DNA of 64,000 nt from Limonium bicolor (taxonomy: Eukaryota > Streptophyta > Magnoliopsida > Caryophyllales > Plumbaginaceae), in contig CM041783.1 in the NCBI GenBank assembly GCA_023374045.1, forward strand, positions 124,063,503 to 124,127,502, in the 5' to 3' direction. Position 1 is the stretch's first letter. Every line of letters begins with the position of its first letter. Both the position numbers and the translations under genes were made by a program. Shown here piece after piece: positions 24,916 through 35,790 of this stretch. Below the pieces are notes generated by a model, which searched no databases, was not told the origin of the DNA, and was given only the letters and a program-made list of their open reading frames with translations.

Positions 24916-26953
24916 GAATCTGCAGGGCCTTGCACCGATTTTGGGTCTCGAACTCAAAATAAGTTAGGAGGATAATGGTCTCGTGCAAATGGTAAAAACT
25001 GATCACTGGAGTGCCAAACATGGCAATGATGATAAGATGTACACAATCAAAATATATGAAAGATACTCGTCCAAAACAGGAATTTGTTGGAAAAGGTGCC
25101 AAACGTGGCAGTGTTTGAAGAAAATTCTGTTTACTGAAAAGGAAGGTGAAATTATCATTTCCTGACCATAGATTTCGGACTTGTAATTTATCTCCTAGGA
25201 GATGAACATGCCATCGGTGGGGTATAGTGTATGATGTAAAGGTAAGGGCTTATGTGGGCCTGTGTAGTGGTTTGGGCTTGTGTGGTGTATGGTGTGAAAG
25301 TAAAGGCTTATGTGGGCTTGTGGTGTTGATGTGCATGGGTAAAGCTTTTGTGGGCCTGTGTAGTGGTGGTGGAGGTAAGGGCTTTGGGTTCCAATTGGTG
25401 TTGTCATAGCCAATTGTTGGAACCAACAATTGCCCCAGTATTTTCCCTTTAAGACAATCTGAGCTAGAGTTCATGGCAATCGATCGGAACGATCGATTGC
25501 CCCCAGTATTTTTCTTTTATTAAACATGCGAGCGAGTCTCGTCCTCACAGGGTCAAGGCTTAGGTTTTTCACGTGGGTGTTTCCTAACCTACACTCGGCC
25601 GTGTTTGGTGTTTGCACTCGTTCCTCCCCTACGGTCACAACTTCTGGACCATTGAATTCGATATTTGATGAATTTACGCATTCGATCTGTTACTTTCACG
25701 TGATAGATACACAACTATCAAGTCAGAAGTCTTTAAAGCTTATAACATGGCCATGGGGTGTGATGAAAGACAACGGGACCATGGAGGGATATTTCAGGTA
25801 TGTGGAGCTATAAGGGTGACCAAAGCTGCAACTTCCACCTTCTCTCGGACTTGTCTTCTTTGCCTTGAAGTCGTTTGGCTACTTCGTGACGACTTCGCTT
25901 ATGAGCTTGGAACTTAGAACTTTTGGGTTGTTCCTTGCGCCTTCTCTCTTTCTACTGATTTTGGATTACTTCGGGCTTCCAGGTTTGCTTTCTTTGAATC
26001 TCTTTTCCTCCGGGGTTCTTGTGTTCCCGGTTTTGAACTTTGAGAGCTGTTTTTGATGTTAGCGCATTTGGATCCTGTGCACTTTGGGGCCATTTGCGGA
26101 TCTCTCCGTCATGCTGGTAGCAGTTCTGCTTCTTTGGACTTGTGAAGTTGCTGTTCGGAAGTCGGGCTCCTTGCATCCTTGGTCACGGGTCGGGTATTCA
26201 CCATTGGCTGGCTTATCTGTGGAGTTTGTAGTGTTGTAAAAGAGGTCATATATCAAAAGCTCAGCGGGGGTGCCTAGGGTGTGATGTCAGGGTTCACAAG
26301 CTTTGGATGTGTGGTGCTGTACCTAGGTGCTTCGTCATCCCTAATAGTTGTGTATCCTTTCTTTGTTACTTTTCGCAGGTCTAAGTGTAAATCTACAAAT
26401 TATCTCCTTCGGTCGGAGTTACGCCGTTTACCTCACCTTGAATGTGGTCTCACCGGAGTCGCGTAAAAGTGACACGCTCGTTCGCTCATGGTTTTTCCAC
26501 TCAAGACATTCTCGCGAGATTTTCACTCCGAAACTCGTTCGCACATTTAAACAAAAGATAAAAGATGACGAACTTAAACTTAGATTTCCCCTAGTATTAA
26601 CCTGGGGTTTATGACAACACTTAAAAGATGTGGATTTAGAACCGCTTCGTGGGTTATTTTGGATGCTTTGGGATAGGTTGTGGTGCTTGGCAACACATGC
26701 TCACCTTTTAGAAGCAAAAGACAAGTCGTTTTGTTCCATAGTCGAGGAATGATTACTCCGTGATTCTTTTCCTTAAAAAACAATTTTGCTTTTTCTTTTT
26801 CGATGAACGGAAATGATTCATACAGGAATTGTGAAAGTGGAACTATGATTTTATTTAAGAATCAGAGAGAAACGTAAAGATTACAATCGGAGGTGACTGA
26901 AAACTAATTAAGAAGTAAGCAACCAGAAGATTGCAACAAAACGACTTGCATAC
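24916..26953 (-). other. Element D: 3' non-coding region after gag
   Basis: No pol domain is recognisable. A TG-rich repeat of GGGCTTATGTGGGCC-like phrases lies at 25228-25400. Short minus-strand frames near 25952-26256 could be decayed remnants of a Tat-type region between gag and protease, but no motif proves this. Confidence 0.5.
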
Positions 26954-28259
26954 TTAGAAGAATTGGACTCCTTGCTCGAACAGGTCTTGAATCTTGTGCT
27001 TCAATGCTCGGCAATTGTCAGCACAATGGCCAGGCAACTGATGGTAGTGGCAGAATTGATTAAGATGCCTTCCCAAATGAGTGGTTCCTGGTCGAGGGGC
27101 CAAGGGCTGTAGCAAGTTTCTCTTCTGAAGCTCTTCAAACGCCTGACTTGGTGCTCGGCCAATGTTGGTGAATTCCCTTTGCGATGAGTCTCGGCGTGGT
27201 AAGGGTACCGTCCTAAAGTTTTGATGCGGGGCTCTAGGTTGTTGAACCACATTCACTTCTGGGAAACTGCTTTGAGCGCAAGTTATTGGCTGAAGACAAG
27301 CCTTTCCTGGTCCTGACTTAGATAATTTGGAGCTACTGCCGGAGTCTCTTGAGCGCTCGAGTTCCAACCCTCCTTATGAATCCTTTCCTCTAGAATACCG
27401 ACTTGTCCCATCACATGTCCAAACTCGGAAAATACATAAATTTTAGCTCATGGTTGTGTTGTTTCCGCATGTTCTCAATTATCATGCGGATTTACTCTTG
27501 CTCGTCCATTTTGGTAGGCATGGCCGCAGCCTTTCTCCTCCAACGCTTGATGAAGTCAGACATGGACTCACCGTCTTTCTGTCGGGTTCCTACAAGATCA
27601 ATTCTGGTGACTTCGAGGTTCTTAGCATACTCAAAATGATTTAGGAAAGCCTCGCAAACCTCCTCATAGGTTTTGGTATTCATCTTCTGAGTGAGATACC
27701 AACGCTGAGGAGTCTCGTCTAGATAGCGTGCGAAAACTTTGGCTTTTTGCATGTGTTGAGCCCCAAGATGGACATTTCCCGGTCGAACATAGCCAAGTGA
27801 ATCTGTGGATCCGAGGAACCCTTTGTACAAAGCGAGTGTAGGCAGCCTCAACTTTAGGGGAAGATCAACTTCGGGATACGACGCCGTGGAGAAATAATCG
27901 AAGCCAGCTGGTTTGTTGGCTTTCTCTATGCGCTCAATCCTTTTAGAAACCCTTTTGACCTCTGCAGCTAGTTGGTTGTCCGGGACAACTTGCCCTACAA
28001 ATCCTTGTGCATCCTGGGCTTCGATGTAGTCGCGCCCGTTCCCAGAGTCGGCTATCTTTCCTGAAATGTTTTTCTGATGACCAATCTCAAGGGAATTGAT
28101 TTTGCTTTTCAACTCTTCGATGATGGTGACATACTTAGCCTCCATGTCATTAGTGGCGGACCTATGTTTCTGTTCCATGGCGTCCAAGGCAGCCATGTAC
28201 CTTTGATCTAAGGCTGCAAACTGGGCCTCTACGCTGACTGGGTTTCCTCCTTCTGCCAT
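26954..28259 (-). pseudogene. Element D gag (capsid and nucleocapsid)
   Basis: The ATG at 28259 starts a 255-residue frame to 27492 with a coiled-coil-like N-terminus and a retrotransposon gag capsid region (KVFARYLDETPQRWY, FLNHFEYAKNLE, ESMSDFIKRWRRKA). After a stop and shifts between 27490 and 27370, gag sequence resumes at 27367-26954 with a terminal Cys/His motif (CHYHQLPGHCADNC) and ends LFEQGVQFF. This is the capsid protein that would package element RNA. It is the only protein gene in D, with about three disruptions in its middle. The Tat/Ogre assignment rests on the form of the C-terminal motif and the primer site. Confidence 0.8.
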
Positions 28260-29228
28260 ACTTGGGATTCGGGTTTATCTGTTGGAAAATAACAGTGGAC
28301 TGAGCTAAAATTCTGGACCGTGAAGAAGTTCTAGGTAAAACTTGTTTGGGCTGCAAGAAAAGCATATGAGCTGGAATGACCCCTAAATCACAAATGGGCC
28401 TAACTTTCTTTGGGTCAGAGAAGATGGTTGCTAAGCTGACAAAGATTTTATTTGCAGGACTTGTGAGTAATTTCGAGTTCAGGTGGATTTCTTTTTATGG
28501 GCCTAGAACTAATTGGATAATTCAAATTGGGCCAGAAGAGAAATCACCTAAGTCTAGGCTTTTGGGCCGAAGCCCGAACGACTCACATGTTAAACCACAC
28601 AGGGCCTCTGGGCCGCAAACAAATAGAGCTGTCAATTCGTGTTGGGCTAGGTTGATGTAGGAGAAGTTCCTATCAATCTCTAGGCTGGGTAGTGGGCCGA
28701 TCATACAAGCAAACAAGGCCCACACAAATTCAACATGTCCTCACTAGACGTTTAAATCAAACAGGGTATGGATCGATCCGGAGAGGTGCTTGGGGCGCGG
28801 GCCCAGGTCACCACAAAGGAATAGGGCTTGCACGCTATTCTCTTTGGGCTTCCCCACTCTCTTCACATCACCTGAAGGTGTGCGTCTACGGTCGGGTCTT
28901 TGACTGACCAAACAAAGGGCTAGGTAAGGGCACTGCCAGGAAAACGCTTGGGGCTAAAGCCCAGGTATTAAGGGGGTGTGGTTAGACGACACCCTCCTCT
29001 TTTTCCCCGCTTATTCACATCACCTAAAAGGTGTGAGTCCCTGACAGGGGACCCTCAAATGGGTCCCGGGGTGAGATCGGTTTACGTGGACCCTCGCTCT
29101 CATATGATGCAAAGGTACAGAAATTAAAGTGCGCACGAAAGTAAACAAACAAAGTAATAAAGCCATAAATAAACATTTTCGAGTTAAGCCCTCTTTCTTA
29201 AAATTAAACAAGTTAAAATTAAGAAGTT
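28260..29228 (-). other. Element D: 5' untranslated leader
   Basis: This holds about 1 kb between the primer-binding site and gag, with no coding frame. It contains several GGGCC and TTGGGC-rich stretches (28540-28960). A packaging signal would be expected here, but I cannot point to one. Confidence 0.55.
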
Positions 29229-29248
29229 GGTCCCCAGCAGAGTCGCCA
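29229..29248 (-). promoter_or_regulatory. Element D: primer-binding site
   Basis: On the minus strand TGGCGACTCTGCTGGGG starts three bases after the LTR end. This is the form seen in Ogre/Tat-type plant elements, usually ascribed to tRNA-Arg; the tRNA identity is from memory and not checked here. Confidence 0.75.
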
Positions 29249-29251
29249 GTC

Positions 29252-31290
29252 TGTGAGCCTCGATTTTAAACCCTATCCTATGTTGATTAAAGTTGATTAG
29301 GATCTAACCGGGTTTTAGGTCCACTTATAACCTAAGATTAATAACTATGTCATATAACAAAAATTATTAAAACTTAAGCTAGCTCACTGGAACCTATTAA
29401 GAGTCGCCACCTAATTTTAACCTAGATCAAATTAGGAAAGGAGAGTTCGGGTTCGGGGGCTTGATATTCGACTTAATTAGGGTTCAATTACTTTCATTAC
29501 CCCTAGAAGTCGTTTTTCCTCTACTTAGTTTAATTACGGCTTATTACGAGTCGTTTTAACCTAAGTGCGCAAGCTTCTGTTTTTTTGTGTTTTTTAGCAT
29601 TTTTTTGACAGAAAAATAAAGTGAAATTGAAAGCTACCTAAACTAGGGTTTCGGAGGCAGAATTAGGTCAAATTTTGCTTACGTCCGTAGCCACGGACCC
29701 CATGTCCGAGACCACGGACCCCAATTAACCTAAACTATACAGAAGAGTCGAAAATAAGGAAAAACAAAAATTTGCAGGGTCCGGGGCCTCGGACAGGCTG
29801 TCCGAGGGCCCGGACATTATCAGAAAAAACCTGAATTTTGAATTTTTTAAATCCCGCCGCCGTCCGTGGGCGTCCGGCTTTCGGACAGGGCGTCCGGGAC
29901 CCGGACATAGCGTGTGGGTGCGGACCACCCTCGGACGGCGGCGTTGAGGCTGTTCCCGAAGGTGTTTTTGGCTCAAATTTTATGGGTGCGTAGCCTGAAA
30001 GATTCTAAACACGTAAGTGATTGAAAGTTTACAATTTGAATTCGAATTAAACACGAAACTTAGCAAACAAGTTATTGGGCAGAAGCGACAACAAACACTA
30101 ATTCAGAAGCGATAAAAAGTCAATTCGACTCCAGATTTTAACACAGAGTAGTTAAAGTTGAACAAAGTCAGAAAAACAAGGCTTCAACCTGTTTTACCTT
30201 CGGATTTAATGAGACTCTTCACAACGGGGATCTTTTGATGCTTCGTTGATGCCGGTTTTGGATTGACTTCGAATTGTGCTTCTGACTCCTCCTTCTTTAT
30301 GCTGTTAAGGACGTTTCTCTTCTGTTTTTGTGGTGGTTTTGTGTGTTTTTGGTGCTTGGAAGTTCAATAGGAGAAGGAAGGATGAGTTTTTGGTGATTTC
30401 GGAGTGATTTCTGCAGTGTTTCGGTATTGGGAGTGTTGAAAACGTGGGAGGCAAGTAGACGGCTGTGTCTTCTGACTATGGGGATCATCTACCTTGCCCT
30501 AGGTCGTTTTTTGGAAGGCCTTTTATAGAAAGAGCATGGCCAAGTTGATAGAACAGAATTTTTATCTAAAACCTTGATTTTGTGCCCTAAGAGAATCTGA
30601 TTTTTTAAAATATGTTGCAAGCCGATAAAAATTATGAAAATTTAACTGAAGGTAAAGAATGATTTTTAGGAATTTTGAGAGTTGGAATCGGGTTATTTTG
30701 ATAAATAACCGATTAGATAAAAATCTCACAATCTGGAATCTCCCAAAATTCATAACTTATTATTGGAAAGTCGAAATTACGAAATTCCAACGGCATTAGT
30801 CTCTAATAATCATCCTCTACCCTGTGTTAAAGTTTCATGACATTTTGTTTTGATTTCGGTATTTTCCAGAGGAGAGAGAAAATTGCAAAAATGATTGAAT
30901 TTCTCTTTTAAATTTTGGGATAAGGTTCCAAATAAAATAAATTCAGGTTTATGACTGTGTGTAGTCATGCTAACCATGTGACAATTTTATTTTAATTTTG
31001 AAAACCCTTTTATTTCTATTTTGAGGTTATTTCATGTGTTAATTATTAAAGAAACTAGCTTATTAAAAGCTTAATTTCCAGAATAAATATTATCAGAAAA
31101 TCATGAAATACCTTTCATAATGACTATGATATTTGGAAGTGTTTGGAGATAATGAACAAGTCATATGAAAATAGAAAATCCCGAGAATGTCCTTGGAAAA
31201 TCCTGCATCGGTGCATTTTGACCATTTTGCCCTTCGTAACACGTATGCCTTAGAGACTACTCCGAGGGGGTTGGAATTTTGGGTATAACA
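29252..31290 (-). mobile_element. Element D: 5' LTR
   Basis: This is a direct repeat of 21781-23811, 2,039 bp long, with TG...CA ends. It is followed by the second CACTT duplication at 31291-31295, after which element F resumes. A GTCCG/CGGAC hairpin cluster lies at 29690-29945. Confidence 0.92.
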
Positions 31291-31295
31291 CACTT

Positions 31296-32241
31296 TATCT
31301 TATTGCTCAGAAAATCTGCTCCTAGTTTGCTTCAAGATTAGTCCAGCTTTTACCCAGATTGACTAATGTTTTAAGTATTCTTGCTGCTGCAATTATTGAA
31401 CTATTATGGTCTGTTTGAACTAAAAATTAGTACGGTGCACACCTTTAATTACTGTCGTTTCTATTATTCTGCACTTTTGGAGCTGCTGTACTGCAATCTT
31501 TTTTGCTGCTGTTTGCTGATCTAAAACACACTGGTGCTACATTTCTACATTCTGAAATTGCAGATACTGCATGATGAGGCTTTAAAACAAGTTTTCGCAT
31601 AGTAACTCCTCTAGTCGTGATCTATTATGAGCTGGCAAGCGGTTCATATCTGCTTCAGTTTTGCTTGACTTTGTGCCACCTCTTAAACATGACAAGACCT
31701 GCTTGAAAGTGACCAATCTCTTAAAAACTCTCACACACCATTCTGTTTTATTGCATCATGATATTGCTGTTGAAATCCAACTTATGGAAACAAAATGCCT
31801 TGCCTACTCCTGTCATGCTTCTTGGGAATAATGTTCATAACTCACCCACTTGTCTTGCTCTTCCCGGGCACTATGTCACGAATATTGAGCTGCTGCATAG
31901 ACAGTGTTTAGGCTAATGCATTGCCTATGTTTTCAGCTGGCAAACGGGCATGATGAGAATGTTTGAAACTCATAAAACCACCTTGAGTATTTTGGTTATA
32001 GAATGCTTCATTCAGCGTTAACTAAATGCATGATTCTAAATATGATTACCAGACTTGTCAATTATTACATGAGTCTATTGAGCTTGACCTTGATTTATGT
32101 TCAATTACAAACTAATTTGGTATCTTAAAATATCTATCATGTGCAACATGCCCTACTCTGCCTCAAGAGAGCTAACAGGGTCTTTAAAGAAAGTGCAGGT
32201 ACTTTTTACCAGGGGACTGATCACCCCCTGAAGTATTCAAA
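31296..32241 (+). other. Element F: internal region after nested D
   Basis: This continues the T-rich non-coding sequence interrupted at 21775. No gene, RNA or repeat array is seen. Confidence 0.55.
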
Positions 32242-32470
32242 GAAAGCACCGTCCAACGAGCCGCATACTAAATGCCTTGAAAGAAAAAGAAAGCACCGGC
32301 CAACGAGCCGCAAGGTGTATGCCTTGAAAGTAAAAGAAAGCACCGGCTAACGAGCCGCAGGCTGTATGCCTTGAAAGTAAAAGAAAGCACCGGCCAACGA
32401 GCCGCAGGCTATATGCCTTGAAAGAAAGCACCGACCAACGAGCCGCAGGTACTTGTACCTTGAAAAGTAA
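32242..32470 (+). repeat. Element F: 3' tandem repeats of 46-48 bp
   Basis: Five units start GAAAGCACCGGCCAACGAGC and end near GCCTTGAAAG. Units differ by a few bases and small deletions. The location shortly before the 3' LTR matches the 3' tandem arrays of Tat-type elements. Confidence 0.9.
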
Positions 32471-33076
32471 CACTTTGGGTTGAAATGAAACCCGGCCATC
32501 GAGCCAACAAAAAAAAACCCAACTCTATACCCATTAGGAGCTCTGGTCGCCTGTAATGGGTGCATTGTTAGGTGTGGGACGCCGCACCATACTTGAATCA
32601 CAAGTACCATCCTTTGGCTAGCATAAGCAAAGTTGGGAAAATATATTATCTTTATTCTCCCTTTAAGGGAATTATCATCCTTTGGCTAGTATAAGCTATG
32701 ATTTTATCATCATATTATTTAGCCCTTTCAAGATGGGAATGGTTCTTATTAAAAGAACCATTGGTTTTCTTTGTGGAGACCTCAGGAGGTTCATCCATCA
32801 AGATGTCATGGGATTCATCCATCAAGATGTATCATTTCAAAGATTTATGTCCCAGAATTTCCAATTTGTCAGAAGGAAGACACTTGTGGGACTTTGATTG
32901 CATTGTACCAACTGTCTCTTTGTAAGTTCATTTTTCTTTGTAAGAGTTAAAAGAAAAAGAACTTGTGGGACTAGAAGATAGGAGAAGGGAAGAAATAGAA
33001 AGAGTGTAAATTTCAATTTTCCTTTTTTGTAAGTTCCACTTTTTTAAGTAGCAAAAAGTAGAACTTGTGGGACTGA
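32471..33076 (+). other. Element F: 3' end with repeated TTGTGGGACT motif
   Basis: No gene. ACTTGTGGGACT occurs three times, at 32882, 32961 and 33063, the last forming GAACTTGTGGGACTGA directly against the 3' LTR and so probably part of the plus-strand primer. A short direct repeat, TTCATCCATCAAGATGT, lies at about 32790-32830. Confidence 0.6.
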
Positions 33077-33585
33077 TGACGAGGGCAAGAATATGACGAA
33101 GACAAGAGGGTCAAAGCGGTCCGGGCCACAGATCCCGATCCAGACCCCGGGCCCCCTTCAGGACCTTGTTCGGGCTCTAGTTTGGGCACCAAACGTCAAT
33201 CCGGATCCTATGTTCCATAATCGGGTCCTATTCCGGCTCCACACTCCATGACCGGATCCCGCACTCTCACTTGGGACCGGAGGCTTATAAGGAAAGAATG
33301 CCAAAACTAGAGGAGAGGCTCCAATAAATAGTACACATGTACGAGGGTTAAGAGGTAGACTTCACCCTAGAAAGTCTATAAATAGAGATGGGAGGCTCAC
33401 TTGTAAGGGGAGACATTATGAGAAGAGAGAGAAAATACAAGAAAGCTCTCTTAAGTTGTAATACCAAAGAAGGGAATAAAGATATTGTCTAGAAGTGGAT
33501 GTAGGCCGGATTATTGGCCGAACCACTATAACTCTCGGTGTTCTGTACGTTTGTGAGATTTGAGGGACCAATTTCTATATTCTCA
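33077..33585 (+). mobile_element. Element F: complete 3' LTR
   Basis: The LTR is 509 bp, from TGACGAGGGC to ...TATTCTCA, followed by the GTAAC duplication. A TATA box (TATAAATA, 33377-33384) lies in its middle. The last ~100 bases run antisense into the transposase frame of the CACTA. Confidence 0.88.
33377..33384 (+). promoter_or_regulatory. TATA box in the F 3' LTR
   Basis: TCTATAAATAGAG is a strong plant TATA context. The matching part of the 5' LTR is missing, so the only promoter left in F points out of the element into the transposase N-terminal exon, antisense to it. Confidence 0.6.
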
Positions 33586-33590
33586 GTAAC

Positions 33591-33926
33591 GTCTTCTGGA
33601 TCACCAGCAACTGTATCATCTCCAAGTTCTGTTTCTGTGTTTGCCTGACCATTATCCCCTTCGTCAAGCTTAATAACATCGAACGCACTCTGACCATGCC
33701 ATCGGATTATGTCTTGGAAATCTTTTGTAAAACCGCGGCGGATCAGATGTTCCTTAATTGTTTCAACGCCGCGATATCTCAGATTGTTTTGGTAGTCGAT
33801 ACACGGACAAAATATGTATCCCTTGTCCGTAGGTTTCAGATTGTTCGCCAACACCGTGCATAACTTATCAACTCCTTCTAAAAACTTGTCGTCCAAATTT
33901 CCGCTGTAAATCCATGAACGTTCCAT
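33591..33926 (-). pseudogene. TNP2-type CACTA transposase, N-terminal part (transposase-associated domain)
   Basis: The ATG at 33926 opens MERSWIYSG, followed by a transposase-associated domain: CPCIDYQNN with its Cys pair, then a short HLIRRGF motif and HGQSAFD, then an acidic linker. This is the usual N-terminus of plant TNP2 proteins. The frame runs into the LTR of element F at the GTAAC target duplication (33586-33590) and then meets a stop inside the LTR at about 33489. The rest of the gene resumes at 14527. The two halves are not in the same frame, so at least one frameshift exists besides the insertion. Confidence 0.88.
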
Positions 33927-34851
33927 CTCCTTCTAGCTATTTATATGAAGGCAGCCATTTCATACCGTCACCCGTGGCAGAGTCTTTACACTTTTGTATC
34001 TTATCAACCTAAATCCATCCATGAGTATTAAATCCCACCGGTGAACGTGTTTTTAATATGTAATTTATTGAAAATTTCGGCAGCATCTCCCTATAGTTCT
34101 TCAAATGCACGATATTATGATATTAATCAATAATATATGCATTCGAAGAACAATAAAGAGATACTGCTGAAATAATCAATAAAGTACATATTAAAAGCAC
34201 ATTGACACCCTAGGTGTGTGATATAACAATCGTGGACAGTCCCGACAGGGACTGCCGAAGATATACCTCTATTATCTTGGGCGGATAACTATGTTTGGTA
34301 GTTTGTCAAATATTATATGTATATATATAAATCTTACCTCTGGTAGACGATTAGCCGATGCTAAGACGGTTGAGGTCGGAAGCCTAAATAAAGTCGTAGT
34401 CCTGATGCTTAAATGAAAAACGACAACATTAGAATTCATCAAAAAATCAAGGTTAAATGCTTGCTAAACCGCGGAAAAAAATCGACAGCATCTCCCCTAT
34501 ATTTCTAACGTCTCCAAATCAGTTTTATCAAAGTCAAATTCGCACGCACCATCTAGAACTGGTAACATACATAAACTTATCTTCATTGATGTATTTAGTT
34601 TACAGAAACAGAAGTCTAAGTTTTAAAACTGAAACTGAGGTCGATGTTCCTTCCTTCTGTTATTTAATTCAATCTGTTATATTGGCTAGCCCTTCTCAAT
34701 GTGTTTATGTCTGAGCAATTAGGTTCAATAGTTTTTCACTTCTCTAAACAGCCCCAACATCTTTCTGTTGCCTCTACTGAACAGATTCACACAGAACTCA
34801 AACAGAAATAGAAACTAAAAGAAAAGAAACAGACAGACAGAGATGGTGTAT
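33927..34851. other. CACTA segment upstream of the transposase gene
   Basis: AT-rich non-coding sequence between the transposase start and element E. A small hairpin, CAGTCCCGACAGGGACTG, lies near 34238. The transposase promoter should be here, but I see no convincing TATA box in the right place. Confidence 0.5.
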
Positions 34852-34856
34852 GACTC

Positions 34857-35273
34857 TGAGATCGTACGAAACTTGCACTCAAAACTAAGATTACCAAGAG
34901 AGCTCCAAGTGTTGTATATATGAAAGTGTGATCAATTACATGACTTATGACTCTTATTTATAGGCTCCCTATAGTGCATAACCGTTTCTATGGGCCTACA
35001 TTATTCTAGAATATTCCTAAACATATGAGGTTTTTATACAACTTTACCCCTCTTTTATCAATAATTACTCTCTCTGTAGTCTGTCGGTCTTGCCCTGCCT
35101 CGGAGGCGATTGCCTCCGCAGCCTGTCCACGGAATGGCTTTCTGGTCGCAAGGGTCCGTTTGTTGGAGTCGGAAGAGGATTTGGTCGGAGGGAGTCCCAT
35201 CTTGTTGTCTCCGCAGGTAGCACGTACTCTCCGCTAGCCCTTTGGTTACTATGCGTGGTGGAACCCCACTTCA
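34857..35273 (-). mobile_element. Element E: 3' LTR
   Basis: This 417-bp copy matches 44860-45279 apart from small indels near 35070-35110. CTTGTGGGACTGA on the minus strand lies directly before it, the same motif as in element F. Confidence 0.92.
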
Positions 35274-35589
35274 TCAGTCCCACAAGATCTTTTCTTGTTC
35301 TATAAGGAAAGATCTTTTCGTTGTTGCTCTTTCTTCGTTTTTAAATTTTGGTGTTCCGCTCCATTCCCCCTAGTCCCACAAGACCTCTTCTCTTTTTTTT
35401 AAGAGAAAAGGAAAGAGGTCTTCGGAGTTGCTCTTTTCTGCTTAGATTTCCTACCGTTGGAGCCCTAGCGGAGGTTTAGCAACGTTCCTTCTGCAACTGC
35501 CGCCTCCTCATTTTCCGAAACTACTTTTCTGACACGTTTGCAGGCGTAGGCTATGAGTATTTTTTGGTAGAGCGTGCCCAATTCGCGCC

Positions 35590-35597
35590 TATTTAAA
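35590..35597 (+). promoter_or_regulatory. Candidate TATA box of the antisense gene in E
   Basis: GCGCCTATTTAAACCC is followed by a pyrimidine-rich stretch (TTCTCTCCCCTCTACTCTCC) and lies about 200 bp upstream of the ATG at 35791, a normal plant promoter layout. It suggests the antisense gene has its own promoter. Confidence 0.5.
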
Positions 35598-35790
35598 CCC
35601 ATTCTCTCCCCTCTACTCTCCTCTTTACTCTTTCAAACTTTCGAACTTCTCTGATCTTTCACGCATACAGCAGCCGTTCCTCTTCTCTTCTTCCTCCCTC
35701 CCTAATTCCCTGTTTCCCGTTCTTGCTTTTTCTCCTTCGTACTCTTCCTCCTACTTGTTCGCCTGTATTCAACGGTCCCTTCTGTTTGCA

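Larger units (their letters stand above)
21781..31290 (-). mobile_element. Element D: gag-only (TR-GAG-like) LTR retrotransposon nested in F
   Basis: Two direct copies of a 2.0-kb LTR (21781-23811 and 29252-31290) bound it, and perfect CACTT duplications flank it (21776-21780 and 31291-31295). Coding direction is minus: primer-binding site at 29229-29248, gag at 28259-26954, then about 3 kb of non-coding sequence with tandem repeats, and a polypurine tract at 23812-23826. There is no protease, reverse transcriptase or integrase, so it must depend on enzymes of another element. The two LTRs differ at few sites, so the insertion is fairly young. The primer site and gag look like the Ogre/Tat lineage. 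Confidence 0.9.
14528..33585 (+). mobile_element. Element F: non-coding LTR retrotransposon inserted in the TNP2 gene
   Basis: Matching sequences start at 14528 (TGACGAGGACAAG) and at 33077 (TGACGAGGGCAAG), in the same direction. Perfect GTAAC duplications flank the whole (14523-14527 and 33586-33590). Without nested element D the element is about 9.5 kb. No gag or pol frame can be recognised, so it fits a large non-autonomous derivative. The motif CTTGTGGGACTGA directly before its 3' LTR is identical to the motif before the 3' LTR of element E (Tat type), suggesting E-like elements could mobilise it. Confidence 0.88.

Noticed and set aside
24554..25102. Frames on both strands with Arg/Ser/Asp repeat patterns
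   Set aside because: They come from the 84-bp GGTCTCGCACTG repeats of element D; both strands being open is expected from a repeat of multiple-of-three length.
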